DNA of 64,000 nt from Psychroflexus longus. GTDB lineage: Bacteria > Bacteroidota > Bacteroidia > Flavobacteriales > Flavobacteriaceae. The position numbers were made by a program, and so were the translations under genes. Shown in pieces: positions 1 to 8,885 of the stretch; the first letter of the stretch is position 1; each line of letters opens with the position of its first letter. The stretch is taken from the NCBI RefSeq assembly GCF_020164595.1, contig NZ_JAIQZE010000001.1, positions 434,001-498,000 on the forward strand, given 5' to 3'. Under the pieces are notes generated by a model, which saw nothing but the letters and a program-made list of their open reading frames with translations, was not told where the DNA came from and ran no database searches.

Positions 1-2660
1 ATTGTCTTTAAGAAATCTTTGTCTAAATTATTAAAAGCCTCCTTAAACATTTTCCAGTCATCTGTGTTATTTATGTTTTTATTAATGATTCTAATGACAT
101 TTTGAGATGACTTTGACAAAGGTTTTTCCTTCTGAAGCTCATCTTTAATCGATCCTAAAAATTCATTTTTCTTGATTAAGCTCATTGTAGAAACCGCTAA
201 TTCACGGCTTTTGCTATCAATATCCTGCTGAAGCTTTTCATTCTTAATATTTATAAGTTGCTTTTGGCTTTCAAGTTCTTTTAGCTCAAGCTCTCTATTG
301 GCTTGGAGCTTTAATTCATGTTTTTGCTTTTTATAATAACTCTTATAAGCGTTATGAGTAATGATAATAATAATTACAAGTAGTAGAACATAAAGTACGA
401 TCATACCAGTGGAAAAGATAAAGGGCTGCTTTATAGTAAAAGAATAAGACTGGATTTCAGATTCATAAAGTTCGCCAACGCGAGCTCTTACTTGAAATTC
501 ATAATCTCCAGCAGGAAGATTGCTAAATGAGGTTTCATGAACCTGACTCCAATCGGACCATTCGTCTAAGAATCCTTTCAACTTGTACTGGTACTCAGAA
601 GCGAAATATTTTTGGAAGTAAGGAATACTAAAGTTGAAGTAAAGATTATTGAATTTATTCTTAAGTGTCGGAGAAACTTCAAATTCAGCAGCTTCATATG
701 TCCCCCCATTTTTTTTGAATTGAATTGAATTTATTTTTAAGGGTTTATCGATTTTGGTTTTAAAAAATTTATCAACATCAATAACAAGATAGCCTTGTGT
801 GGTTCCCACTAAGTATTGATTTTCATCTCTTAATTGGTAGATATTTTCATAGCCTGCCATGGTTTCCCTAAAGTCGGAAGTGATAGGGATTGAGGCAATC
901 CTGAATTCTTTTTCGAATTTACCCTGAAGCGTAAAATCGATGCTAGTTTTATTAAAACTCCACAGACCAATTTCTCCTTCTGTATTTACCAGTTTTCCTG
1001 ATGAATACGTGAGAGGAGTATACATTTGACTTAGTAATGAGTCCCGCGCGAATTCATTTTTATCTTTTTTGTATTTCCAAACTCCAGAGCTTTGAGCATA
1101 ATAAACAGTATTCTTGAATTTAATCAGACTTGAATATAAACCTAAATCGAAACCTTTAAACTGATGAATATTTTCAACTTCTGTGTAATTAGTGTTCAAA
1201 CTGACTTTATAAACACCTTTATACTCATGATCTATTAAAATTTCAGTTGGGGATATAAATTCAATAAATTTTGATGAAACATCGAAGCCTTTAATAGGAT
1301 TCCGAAAACTCCAAGTCCCAATATCTTTTTCTAAGATGCTCATTCCTTTATAATTCCCCTGCAGAACTAAATGAGGATGATTGGGAACTGGCTTAAAGCA
1401 CCAGGTACCGGTTTGATCTGATATTTGATTAAACTGATTGTTGGTATAACTGAAGGTTCCGTTATTGTGACCACATAATAAATCACCATCGATCACATTG
1501 AGTGACCAAACCTGACCACTGGATCCCTCAACGAGAGTGAAGTTTTCTTTTGTGTCCTCTAAGGACCTGAAGAATAATCCTTGATTGGTCCCCAAAAAAA
1601 GTTTATCCTCAAAAATTGCAGAAGCGTAAACAGTACCCAAAACCCCCTTATCACCCTTGTAAACGGAAATTGGTGAGTCAAGGTTGACACAATTGATCCC
1701 ATTGTCTAAACCAAGCCATATGTTTTTATCCGAATCCTCAAAAATAGATAGAACTGTATTGTTGTATAAACCTTCTTGTTGAGAAATTTGTTTATCAATA
1801 GTTCCGTCTTTATTCAGAAAAACAACTCCTTGCGATATTGTACCTAAAACGAAGTCACCTGATTTAGTCTGAAGACTTGTGTAAACCGAGAAATCTTGAA
1901 GTTTATTGTTTGGTGAAGGCCACTGCTTTGGAGAGGGTTCTAAGGTTAAAATACCATTAATATCAGTTTGAACTAACAGTTCAGAATCCTGCTTATAAAG
2001 ATTAATTATCAAACTTTCTTGAAATACTGGATGATCTGAAACTAAGAGTGAATTGCCATCCTGTATTTTATAGAGTCCTTTATTTGCAATTTGAAAGAAT
2101 AAGTCATTTTCCAGCTTATACATTTTTGTAATAGACCCGTCAATCTGAACTTTTTTAAGACTTTTATCTTTTAAATGATAGGTGTAAATATGATCTAAAG
2201 ATTGAAATATAATCCAATCTTCTAGACGATCGATTTTCCAAAACTGCTCATCGGGTCCTATGGAATCGATAATAGGATTGGATAATGAACGATATTCTAA
2301 TTCTCCAGTAGGTAAACTTTCCCAAAATCCAAACTCACGATAACTTCCGCTATAAATCTTATTGTCATGATAAAAGACAGATCTCAAAATACTTTGATTA
2401 GGCGAAGGATATAAGTTCCAAGCTTCACCATCATATTCTAAAAGTCCTTTGTTATTGGCCACATACATATGCTTATTATCACCTTGAGTTATGGACCAAT
2501 TTTGATTATCTGCTTGGTAAACTTTAGGTGAAAAGGTAAGAACCGGAGGTAGTTCCTGTGAAAATGAAGTTGTAGGAAAACCCCATGTGAAAAAGAATAA
2601 CACATAAACAATAATAACCAGGGAAGGGATTTTAGTCCCAAATGTCCTCAAGTTCTTCAA
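1..2660 (-). CDS. Propeller/triple-tyrosine membrane sensor, LuxR-type regulator (3' end outside window)
   Basis: The reading frame runs off the left edge, so the C-terminus is missing. About 886 residues are visible: a hydrophobic signal segment, a long region of WxxY/GL-type repeats typical of two-component regulator propellers, a Y_Y_Y (triple tyrosine) domain at about 667-740, a transmembrane helix at about 745-770 and a cytoplasmic coiled coil at about 775-830. In Bacteroidetes this layout usually ends in a LuxR/GerE helix-turn-helix; that part is inferred, not seen. No ATG gives a sensible signal peptide. A TTG at 2660 gives an N-terminus beginning MKNLRTFGTKIP, which would overlap the sugar porter gene by 29 bases; GTG at 2603 is the alternative. 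The overlap suggests co-transcription, so the sensor may control sugar uptake genes. Start uncertain, class fairly sure. Confidence 0.8.
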   Translation of the reverse strand, partial: MKNLRTFGTKIPSLVIIVYVLFFFTWGFPTTSFSQELPPVLTFSPKVYQADNQNWSITQGDNKHMYVANNKGLLEYDGEAWNLYPSPNQSILRSVFYHDNKIYSGSYREFGFWESLPTGELEYRSLSNPIIDSIGPDEQFWKIDRLEDWIIFQSLDHIYTYHLKDKSLKKVQIDGSITKMYKLENDLFFQIANKGLYKIQDGNSLLVSDHPVFQESLIINLYKQDSELLVQTDINGILTLEPSPKQWPSPNNKLQDFSVYTSLQTKSGDFVLGTISQGVVFLNKDGTIDKQISQQEGLYNNTVLSIFEDSDKNIWLGLDNGINCVNLDSPISVYKGDKGVLGTVYASAIFEDKLFLGTNQGLFFRSLEDTKENFTLVEGSSGQVWSLNVIDGDLLCGHNNGTFSYTNNQFNQISDQTGTWCFKPVPNHPHLVLQGNYKGMSILEKDIGTWSFRNPIKGFDVSSKFIEFISPTEILIDHEYKGVYKVSLNTNYTEVENIHQFKGFDLGLYSSLIKFKNTVYYAQSSGVWKYKKDKNEFARDSLLSQMYTPLTYSSGKLVNTEGEIGLWSFNKTSIDFTLQGKFEKEFRIASIPITSDFRETMAGYENIYQLRDENQYLVGTTQGYLVIDVDKFFKTKIDKPLKINSIQFKKNGGTYEAAEFEVSPTLKNKFNNLYFNFSIPYFQKYFASEYQYKLKGFLDEWSDWSQVHETSFSNLPAGDYEFQVRARVGELYESEIQSYSFTIKQPFIFSTGMIVLYVLLLVIIIIITHNAYKSYYKKQKHELKLQANRELELKELESQKQLINIKNEKLQQDIDSKSRELAVSTMSLIKKNEFLGSIKDELQKEKPLSKSSQNVIRIINKNINNTDDWKMFKEAFNNLDKDFLKT

Positions 2661-4008
2661 GAGATTTATTTTTGGTTTCAGGAATAAATTTATAGGTAAA
2701 AATTATAATTATGATTATAAACCCAATAAAAATATAATAAGGCAATGACCCATTCCAGAAATCATTCATGTTTGTTTCACTTTCAGAAACCACTGGAAAA
2801 AACTGAGACACCAAATAATTGGAAGCCCATTGAGCAGCAACCGCAATGGACATAGCGGCACTTCGTATACGATTTGGAAACATTTCAGAGAGTAAAACCC
2901 ATACCACTGGTCCCATGGACATAGCAAAAGAAGCAATAAATAAAAGTACTCCAATCAGTGACAAGATTCCGACACTTTCCATTTGAAGGGTGACACCAAG
3001 CAGAGCAAAACCGACTATCATTCCTATACTACCAATATAAACAAGAGGTTTTCTACCAAATTTATCAACAGAGAACATAGCAATGAAAGTAAAAATCAGA
3101 TTGATAAAAGCAAGTAATATTTGCTGTTCTAAAACATCATCTTTACCAAATCCTAGAGCTTTTTCGAAGATATCTGACCCGTAATAAAGTACTGCATTTA
3201 TACCTGTAAACTGTTGAAGCATTGAAAAAACAGTTCCAATTATGATAATCCCCAATACGGCTTTAGAAAAGAAATTGACTTTTGGCTTTTCTGTGTTTTG
3301 ATCTATCGAGTCTTGTATTTGGGAGGCTTCTTTCTTAGCCAAATCCTTACCGTGTATCCTTACCAATGTCCCAAAACCCTCCTCTGGTCTTCGCATCAAG
3401 TACAACCAACGCGGGCTTTTTGGAACAAAGAACAAAAGAATTAGAAAAAGTCCACTTGGAATAAGTTCGGACCAAAACATTCTTCTCCAGCCAAAGGCAA
3501 TATTTTCCTCAACACTTAAATTTTTTCCTATAAAATAGGTTGCTAGAAACACAAGGAAAAATCCTATAACTATAGCCAACTGGTAGAAAGTAACTAAACT
3601 ACCACGTTTGTGAGATGGAGCAATTTCAGCAATATACATGGGAGCGCTCATAGATGCAATGCCGATACCAAGTCCCCCAAGAATTCTAAACATAACCAAA
3701 AGCGAAACTGACTCTGGAAGAAACGAAGGAAGACCGGAACCCCAGGCTGAAATAGTAAACAAAAAAGCCGATATAATTAAAGAATTTTTACGACCAAATT
3801 TCATACTCAAATACCCAGCACTTATAGCCCCTACCAAACAGCCTATAAGAGCAGAGCCTACCACCCAGCCTTTCATCGCTGGATCAAGGTCAAAGTACTG
3901 ACTTAAAAAATATTGAGCGCCGTTGATTACTCCTGTATCGTAACCAAACAAAAACCCTCCAAGAGCAGAAACAGAAGTAATAAGCAGTAAAAAAGTTCTG
4001 GGCTTCAT
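2632..4008 (-). CDS. Sugar porter family MFS transporter
   Basis: A 458-residue inner-membrane protein of the major facilitator sugar porter family (XylE/GalP-like), expected to import a monosaccharide by proton symport. Twelve hydrophobic segments fit the family. Signature motifs are visible: GYDTGVINGA in helix 1, the RILGGLGIGI...PMYIAEIAP block near residues 108-135, QQFTGINAVLYYG near 265, DKFGRKPL near 318, and the PETKNKS signature near the C-terminus. Length is normal. Its 3' end overlaps the downstream sensor/regulator gene, so both probably share a transcript. Which sugar it carries cannot be read from sequence; the QQxTGIN motif favours a hexose or pentose. Confidence 0.93.
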   Translation of the reverse strand: MKPRTFLLLITSVSALGGFLFGYDTGVINGAQYFLSQYFDLDPAMKGWVVGSALIGCLVGAISAGYLSMKFGRKNSLIISAFLFTISAWGSGLPSFLPESVSLLVMFRILGGLGIGIASMSAPMYIAEIAPSHKRGSLVTFYQLAIVIGFFLVFLATYFIGKNLSVEENIAFGWRRMFWSELIPSGLFLILLFFVPKSPRWLYLMRRPEEGFGTLVRIHGKDLAKKEASQIQDSIDQNTEKPKVNFFSKAVLGIIIIGTVFSMLQQFTGINAVLYYGSDIFEKALGFGKDDVLEQQILLAFINLIFTFIAMFSVDKFGRKPLVYIGSIGMIVGFALLGVTLQMESVGILSLIGVLLFIASFAMSMGPVVWVLLSEMFPNRIRSAAMSIAVAAQWASNYLVSQFFPVVSESETNMNDFWNGSLPYYIFIGFIIIIIIFTYKFIPETKNKSLEELEDIWD

Positions 4009-4127
4009 AGAATAGTTTTAAAAGGCAAAGTAGAAAAGATATTTTAAATAAAGGATATTAAATGTAAAGAGATTTTTTTGTTGCTTGAATTTTGTTGCTT
4101 GAATTTTGAAGAATTCTATCTAAAAAT

Positions 4128-4166
4128 AAAATCCCACTTCTTTTGAAATTAAAGAAGTAGGATTTT
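4128..4166 (-). terminator. Terminator of the YceI-porin-YceI operon
   Basis: Arms of 16 bases (4128-4143 and 4151-4166) pair with one mismatch around a 7-base loop, 38 bases beyond the stop of the last YceI gene. On the minus strand a T-rich tract follows. A short direct repeat (TTGCTTGAATTTTG twice) lies just beyond it. Confidence 0.7.
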
Positions 4167-4203
4167 GAATGTATTGATGATTATAACTACACGTCAGATA
4201 CTT

Positions 4204-4785
4204 TTAGCCTTTAATGGATAAGCCTAAGCGAAGATTTACATGAATTGATATCTCTTCGTGAACTTTTATTAATCCCATCGCCTTGGTAGGAGCGTCCAGA
4301 TTAAAATCTTCAATATTTAAGTTTAAAGTAACATTATAGTTGATTTCTTTGCCTTCTTGTAATGATATAAGCACAGGAAGTGATTTTTTCACTCCTGCTA
4401 TGGTCATTTCAATCTTGGCTTGAAAATTTGCCTTTTGAGGTATAATTTCATAAACCTCAATCTGTATGACAGGAAATTTATTAGCTTTTAAAAGCTCCTC
4501 AAAATCTTTATTTATCCGACGTCCGCCACAATCAAAAGAACCAGATTCCAGTTGCAGTTGAGCATCCTCTATAAGCCATCCGTTTTCAATATTTTCATAA
4601 GACAAAGTGAAGCTTTTAGGTTGAATTGGTTTTAAATAATCACAAGTGAATTCATTTACATTGGAAGCGCCATTAATATAAAGATGACTTCCTTCCATGA
4701 TTTTTACCTCAACTTTGTTTTCTGCATTCCTATTAAGGAGCATTGAAAAAAGACTTAAAAATATTATACTTATTAATTTCATCAT
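4204..4785 (-). CDS. YceI-like periplasmic protein
   Basis: A 193-residue protein with an N-terminal hydrophobic export segment followed by a YceI-like domain: the HLYINGASNVNEFTCDY start strand, the ...FPVIQIEVYEI central strand and the IAGVKKSLPV strand match the lipocalin-like YceI fold, which binds polyisoprenoid or other amphiphilic ligands in the periplasm. It is more divergent than the YceI gene at 6118-6702. It is last in a three-gene minus-strand operon with a porin in the middle. A terminator-like hairpin lies 14 bases upstream of its start, so its expression may be lower than that of the first two genes. The ligand is unknown. Confidence 0.75.
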   Translation of the reverse strand: MMKLISIIFLSLFSMLLNRNAENKVEVKIMEGSHLYINGASNVNEFTCDYLKPIQPKSFTLSYENIENGWLIEDAQLQLESGSFDCGGRRINKDFEELLKANKFPVIQIEVYEIIPQKANFQAKIEMTIAGVKKSLPVLISLQEGKEINYNVTLNLNIEDFNLDAPTKAMGLIKVHEEISIHVNLRLGLSIKG

Positions 4786-4798
4786 ATAGGCTTAAAAA

Positions 4799-4829
4799 GT
4801 TAGACCCACTCCAAAAGAGTGAGTCTAAC
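4799..4829 (-). terminator. Intercistronic terminator-like hairpin
   Basis: GTTAGACTCACT pairs with AGTGGGTCTAAC with one mismatch, then TTTTT follows on the minus strand. It sits between the porin stop (4843) and the start of the second YceI gene (4785), inside what otherwise looks like one operon. Confidence 0.6.
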
Positions 4830-4842
4830 AGGCTTTGCTAAT

Positions 4843-6105
4843 TTAAAAGCTAATTACTGCTTCAAGCATAAGTCCATTAAACTGTCCGTCAGCAAGAATG
4901 CTTGCAGCATCATAATCAGAATAAGATTGATTCACATATTCCAACTTTGCAAGAATATTTTTGGTCATAAACCATCCTGCACCAAGTTGTAATCTATCTA
5001 CACTTATATCTTGTCCTGAAGCTTGTTCCCCATCAATATAGCTATACCTTCCACCTACATAAAAATCTTCAGTAGCTCCAAATCTGTAAATTAAGTCTGC
5101 CGCATAATGATTGTAAGTTCTGCTTGGGAGATTAGGACCAAACCCTTTACCTGAAGCATTTTCATACAGACCGAAGAACTCCAAACCTTTGTATCTCAAA
5201 AAAGGGTTGATCATTACAGAAGTTAACTCAGTAGATAATCCTGGGTTTATGCGACCAGATCTAAAGTTTCCAGAAGATGAGGCCCCTACTTCTTCCATCA
5301 CCAAATAGTATCTTGAACCTGCTCGGTCACCATCATATAACCAAGTTTTAGAAGACTCTTTTGTAGTGTAAAGAGATCCCGTCATTCTGAATCTGAAATC
5401 GTCATTAAATTGCTTATCATAACCAAATTTAGCCAAGAAAGAAGGCTTGGTATTGGTCTCTTCAACAGATTGATTTAACTTACCGTTAGTTACACCAAGC
5501 ATAGCTAACCAGCCATTGTTTCTATAATAAGCTTCAAAACCAACTTCTGTGGTAAAAGCATCCATCAAATAGTTACCAATAAAAGGGTTATAGATGGTTG
5601 CTGCATTATCTGAACGTCTGAAATGCGCATCACCATAATTATTCTCCATGTGTCCAAACTTGAAGGTTAAATACTTCATCGCATCGGCCATAAAGCCTTC
5701 ACTTACAAATTCAAGTTTATCGACCAAAAGATATCCTCCTTTGACATAAGGTTCAGGATGGTGACGTGAGGATAGATAAGTCCTTAAGTGCATACGTACA
5801 CCATCATAAAGAGCTACATCTAGATCTAAGTTGGCTGTTGCAAGATTAAAGTTGTCTCCCAAAGCTATTAAAGGCACAGCCCCATTATTCTCGTGATCAA
5901 TAGATTGAAACTGTAAAGTGGATGCTCCACCGATTCTGACTTTTAATCCATCAAAAGTAGAGACTGTGTCTTTTGGTGCTTCAAAAACATTTATACCTCT
6001 TTGGTCTCTAGGCCTGAAGTTATCCAGGTCACGCTTCTGCGCAAAAGAGTTTAAAGAAAATGCCATTGTAAGGCAAATCATTAAGGTTAATTTTAGTGTT
6101 CTCAT
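4843..6105 (-). CDS. Porin-like outer-membrane beta-barrel protein
   Basis: A 420-residue protein with a clear Sec signal peptide ending near SFAQ, then alternating beta-strand sequence: repeated aromatic-ended strands such as FKFGHMENNYGD, AYYRNNGWLAMLG, LRYKGLEFFGLYE and DFYVGGRYSYID, with a terminal strand ending in F. It fits a 16- to 18-strand porin resembling the Bacteroidetes phosphate-selective or DcaP-like group, but the exact family is not certain. It lies 12 bases after the first YceI gene and before a second YceI gene, so barrel and YceI proteins probably work together, for example in moving a small amphiphile across the envelope. That role is an inference. Confidence 0.7.
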   Translation of the reverse strand: MRTLKLTLMICLTMAFSLNSFAQKRDLDNFRPRDQRGINVFEAPKDTVSTFDGLKVRIGGASTLQFQSIDHENNGAVPLIALGDNFNLATANLDLDVALYDGVRMHLRTYLSSRHHPEPYVKGGYLLVDKLEFVSEGFMADAMKYLTFKFGHMENNYGDAHFRRSDNAATIYNPFIGNYLMDAFTTEVGFEAYYRNNGWLAMLGVTNGKLNQSVEETNTKPSFLAKFGYDKQFNDDFRFRMTGSLYTTKESSKTWLYDGDRAGSRYYLVMEEVGASSSGNFRSGRINPGLSTELTSVMINPFLRYKGLEFFGLYENASGKGFGPNLPSRTYNHYAADLIYRFGATEDFYVGGRYSYIDGEQASGQDISVDRLQLGAGWFMTKNILAKLEYVNQSYSDYDAASILADGQFNGLMLEAVISF

Positions 6106-6117
6106 TGTTATTAGTTT

Positions 6118-6702
6118 TTAGGATTTATAATGTGTTAAGTTGAAAATTATGTTGACTGTCTCACCTGTGGTGATTGTTCCAAATAAAGCAGTGGGTGGTT
6201 CTATTCCGTAGTCTGTCATATTAAGACCTTGGTCTGCTTTAAGGATAAATCCAGCATTGGTTTTATGAAACTCTACAGGGATTTCGACGGTTTTGGTAGT
6301 GCCTGATATAGTTAGTTCCCCTTGAACCATAGCCTTGTAAACTCCTGTTGATGTTTCTACTAATTGAACTGGTATAGAAGAAGTAAAGGAAACTAGCTTA
6401 TACTCATCTTCATTCAGAGCCTTATAAGTGTTTTTATCCATTTTACCTTTTCCACTATTGAAGCTTTTCACAGGTATAGAAAGGTCTATAGAGTTGACTT
6501 TTTCGAGCTCACCTTCACTTGCAGTTAAATCGATTTGACTAGTAAAATTTTTAGCGAGGATTTCCCAATCGTGAATGTTGGAAGTTCCTTCTATCAATAT
6601 AGAATTATTGCTACCTGGAGCTGCATTGTATTGTACCTGAGATTGTACTACTGAAAAAACTAGGAGCAAAAGCAAAACCGGAATACTTTTAAAATGTATC
6701 AT
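6118..6702 (-). CDS. YceI family protein
   Basis: A 194-residue periplasmic protein with a signal peptide (cleavage near VVQSQ) and a well-preserved YceI domain: the EGTSNIHDWE opening motif, a central IPVKSFNSGKGKMDKNTYKAL segment and the GELTISGTTKTVEIPV strand. The family folds as a lipocalin-like barrel that binds isoprenoid-type lipids. It is the first gene of the YceI-porin-YceI operon and its upstream region carries overlapping palindromes that could be an operator. The two YceI proteins of this operon are clearly diverged from each other. Confidence 0.88.
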   Translation of the reverse strand: MIHFKSIPVLLLLLVFSVVQSQVQYNAAPGSNNSILIEGTSNIHDWEILAKNFTSQIDLTASEGELEKVNSIDLSIPVKSFNSGKGKMDKNTYKALNEDEYKLVSFTSSIPVQLVETSTGVYKAMVQGELTISGTTKTVEIPVEFHKTNAGFILKADQGLNMTDYGIEPPTALFGTITTGETVNIIFNLTHYKS

Positions 6703-6807
6703 ATATGTAAATTTAAATAGTTCATCAATTATAAATTATTTGTTAATTCAAAGTTGAGAAACAAGATATCCTTAGAATATGAGCGATATCATAAAAAGAG
6801 AATTTGA

Positions 6808-6826
6808 GTAACAAATGTTACATTTG
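6808..6826. promoter_or_regulatory. Overlapping palindromes, possible Crp/Fnr-type operator
   Basis: Two perfect dyads overlap: GTAAC-AAAT-GTTAC (6808-6821) and CAAATG-TTA-CATTTG (6812-6826). They lie about midway between the divergent YceI operon (start 6702) and the alcohol dehydrogenase gene (start 6927). The first resembles sites bound by Crp/Fnr-family regulators in Bacteroidetes; assignment is an inference. Confidence 0.4.
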
Positions 6827-6926
6827 AAAAGGTTTAAAATCTTGTGACAAATTCTTTTAAGGTTAAAGTGAAGTCAATTCTCCTGTCAAACCAATATCAA
6901 ATCTTACTTTTAAAAAAATTGAAATT

Positions 6927-7976
6927 ATGAGTGAAGTAAAAGCATATGGCGCCAAAGCTAGCGACGCCAATTTAGAACCATTAGACATCAAAAGAAGAGA
7001 CTTACTTCCAACTGATGTTCATATAGAAATCGATTTTTGTGGCGTTTGTCACAGTGACATTCACCAGGTGAGAAACGACTGGAAAAATTCAAAATATCCC
7101 GTGATACCTGGACACGAAATCATAGGTCACGTTGTTGGTGTTGGAAGCGAAGTCACCAACTTTAAAGAAGGACAAAAAGTAGGTGTAGGCTGTATGGTAG
7201 ATTCCTGCCAGGAATGCAATTCTTGTAAGGAAGGTCTCGAGCAGTTTTGTGAAAACGGCATGACGGCAACCTATAATAGTCCAGATGAACATCTTGGCGG
7301 ACATACCTACGGTGGTTATTCCGAAGAAATTGTAGTCGATGAAAAATTTGTCTTGAATGTTCCAGAAAATCTAGATATAAAAGCAGTTCCACCATTGCTT
7401 TGCGCAGGAATCACCACCTGGTCACCATTGAGACAATGGAACGTGCAAAAAGGAGATAAAGTAGGTGTTGTAGGCCTTGGTGGTCTTGGGCATATGGGCA
7501 TCAAATTCGCTCATGCTCTTGGCGCACACGTAGTGATGATTACAACGTCTCCAGAAAAAAGCAAAGATGCCGAACGTCTTGGTGCCGATGAAGTCTTAAT
7601 TTCTAAAGACGCCGAGCAAATGAAACAACACGCCAATTCTTTTGATTTCATCTTGAATACCGTTCCCGTCGGACATGACGTAAATCCATATTTGAATCTG
7701 CTTAAGCGCGACAAAACCATGTGTTTGGTCGGAGCTATCGAGCCACTAAAAGGAGTCAACGGTGGTGCTTTAATCGTAAAGAGAAAACGATTAGCCGGAT
7801 CACTAATCGGTGGAATTGAAGAAACTCAAGAAATGCTGGACTTTTGTGGAAAACACAATATAGTTTCTGATATAGAAATGATCGATATTCAAAATATCAA
7901 CACAGCCTACGAAAGAGTAGTCAATTCTGACGTCAAATACAGATTCGTTATCGATATGCAGTCATTGAAAAATTAA
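6927..7976 (+). CDS. Zinc-dependent alcohol dehydrogenase (YahK/CAD-like)
   Basis: A 349-residue cytoplasmic medium-chain dehydrogenase that interconverts aldehydes and alcohols with NADP(H) or NAD(H). Catalytic zinc ligands are in GVCHSD (Cys41) and GHE (His63, Glu64). Structural zinc ligands are Cys94, Cys97, Cys100 and Cys108. The Rossmann motif GLGGLGHMG lies near residue 180. The pattern matches the YahK/cinnamyl-alcohol-dehydrogenase branch, whose members usually reduce broad aldehydes with NADPH. It is a single gene with its own terminator, divergent from the YceI operon. Physiological substrate unknown. Confidence 0.9.
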   Translation: MSEVKAYGAKASDANLEPLDIKRRDLLPTDVHIEIDFCGVCHSDIHQVRNDWKNSKYPVIPGHEIIGHVVGVGSEVTNFKEGQKVGVGCMVDSCQECNSCKEGLEQFCENGMTATYNSPDEHLGGHTYGGYSEEIVVDEKFVLNVPENLDIKAVPPLLCAGITTWSPLRQWNVQKGDKVGVVGLGGLGHMGIKFAHALGAHVVMITTSPEKSKDAERLGADEVLISKDAEQMKQHANSFDFILNTVPVGHDVNPYLNLLKRDKTMCLVGAIEPLKGVNGGALIVKRKRLAGSLIGGIEETQEMLDFCGKHNIVSDIEMIDIQNINTAYERVVNSDVKYRFVIDMQSLKN

Positions 7977-8042
7977 GAAAGCACATCATAATTGTTTCAA
8001 CATCGAGCGAAGTCGAGTTGAAAAGATACAATAAGATAAATT

Positions 8043-8076
8043 CCCTACCGAAATTAATTTCGGTAGGGAGTTTTTT
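8043..8076 (+). terminator. Rho-independent terminator of the dehydrogenase gene
   Basis: CCCTACCGAAA and its exact complement flank a TTAA loop (8043-8068), followed by six T residues at 8071-8076. The T run touches the stop of the converging DUF2237 gene. Confidence 0.9.
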
Positions 8077-8470
8077 AGTCCTTGTATTCCCATTCTTTTA
8101 GAGTGTCCATAGACACATACTCCAGCATTTTTTCATGACAGGATTCCAACTTTAGATACAAAGGGTGCCCTGATTCTTTACTTTTCAACCAAACTCCCAT
8201 ACATACACACCACCAGTCTCCGGGCTTCAAGCCGGGGAAACTCCACTGGGGTTTAGGGGTTATTAAATCATTCCCCCGTGCTTTATTCCATTCCAAAAAG
8301 CCCTCGGTCACTTTTGCCGCTACAATGTGCAAGCCTCTGTCCTGCTCGGCATATTTACAAAATCCATCCCGAAATACGCCTGTCATTGGATCATAAGAAC
8401 AGGCTTTCAGTTCTGTCCCTAATACATTTTTCATCACTTTTTTCTTTTGATTTTGTTCTAAGTTAAGCAT
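8075..8470 (-). CDS. DUF2237 family protein
   Basis: A 131-residue protein of the widespread DUF2237 family, whose function is not established. Conserved blocks are visible: NVLGTELKACSYDP, TGVFRDGFC, GLHIVAAKVTEGFLEW, GNDLITP and the LKPGDWWCVC motif with several cysteines. The family core starts at Met13 (8434), so a shorter start is possible; the longer reading adds a lysine-rich tail of 12 residues. It converges on the alcohol dehydrogenase gene and shares the terminator region. Confidence 0.85.
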   Translation of the reverse strand: MLNLEQNQKKKVMKNVLGTELKACSYDPMTGVFRDGFCKYAEQDRGLHIVAAKVTEGFLEWNKARGNDLITPKPQWSFPGLKPGDWWCVCMGVWLKSKESGHPLYLKLESCHEKMLEYVSMDTLKEWEYKD

Positions 8471-8885
8471 TAATAAGGAAAGTTAGTGTGCTTTCTAGCT
8501 AAGAACTCACTTAATTTGGGTGTCTGGATTTGAATCTAATAATCCATTTAGAATAAACTTAAAACAACATCTCAAACTGAAGTCGGCGTGTTTAAGATTA
8601 CCGTGCGATAGAAAGGCTCTAGGAAATTTAGGCCAGGATGCTATAAGGTTAAATCATTAGATATTAAACAAAAATCAGTTTAAAACTGAATTCTGGTGTT
8701 TGTATATATAAGGAAAAAAAAAGTGATTAAAGAAGTAATATAGATTACAAGTAATTATACTATTTTTTTAAACTGAACTAAACGATTATAGAATAATTGA
8801 TGACAAAATGTATAAATTTTAAAAAGAAAATCTAAATTTATGATTATACCCTTTTACTCTTATGCAGCTAATTTTAGTGTTAATT
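8471..8885. other. AT-rich intergenic stretch
   Basis: 415 bases between the DUF2237 start and the stop of the lipoprotein gene. I see no gene, tRNA or clear repeat. The minus-strand part near 8471-8560 must hold the DUF2237 promoter, but no strong TAnnTTTG box stands out. Confidence 0.5.

Noticed and set aside
8581-8650. Possible riboswitch or tRNA-like segment before the DUF2237 gene
   Set aside because: No cloverleaf or known aptamer pattern could be made by eye, and it is on the wrong side for a leader of a plus-strand gene.
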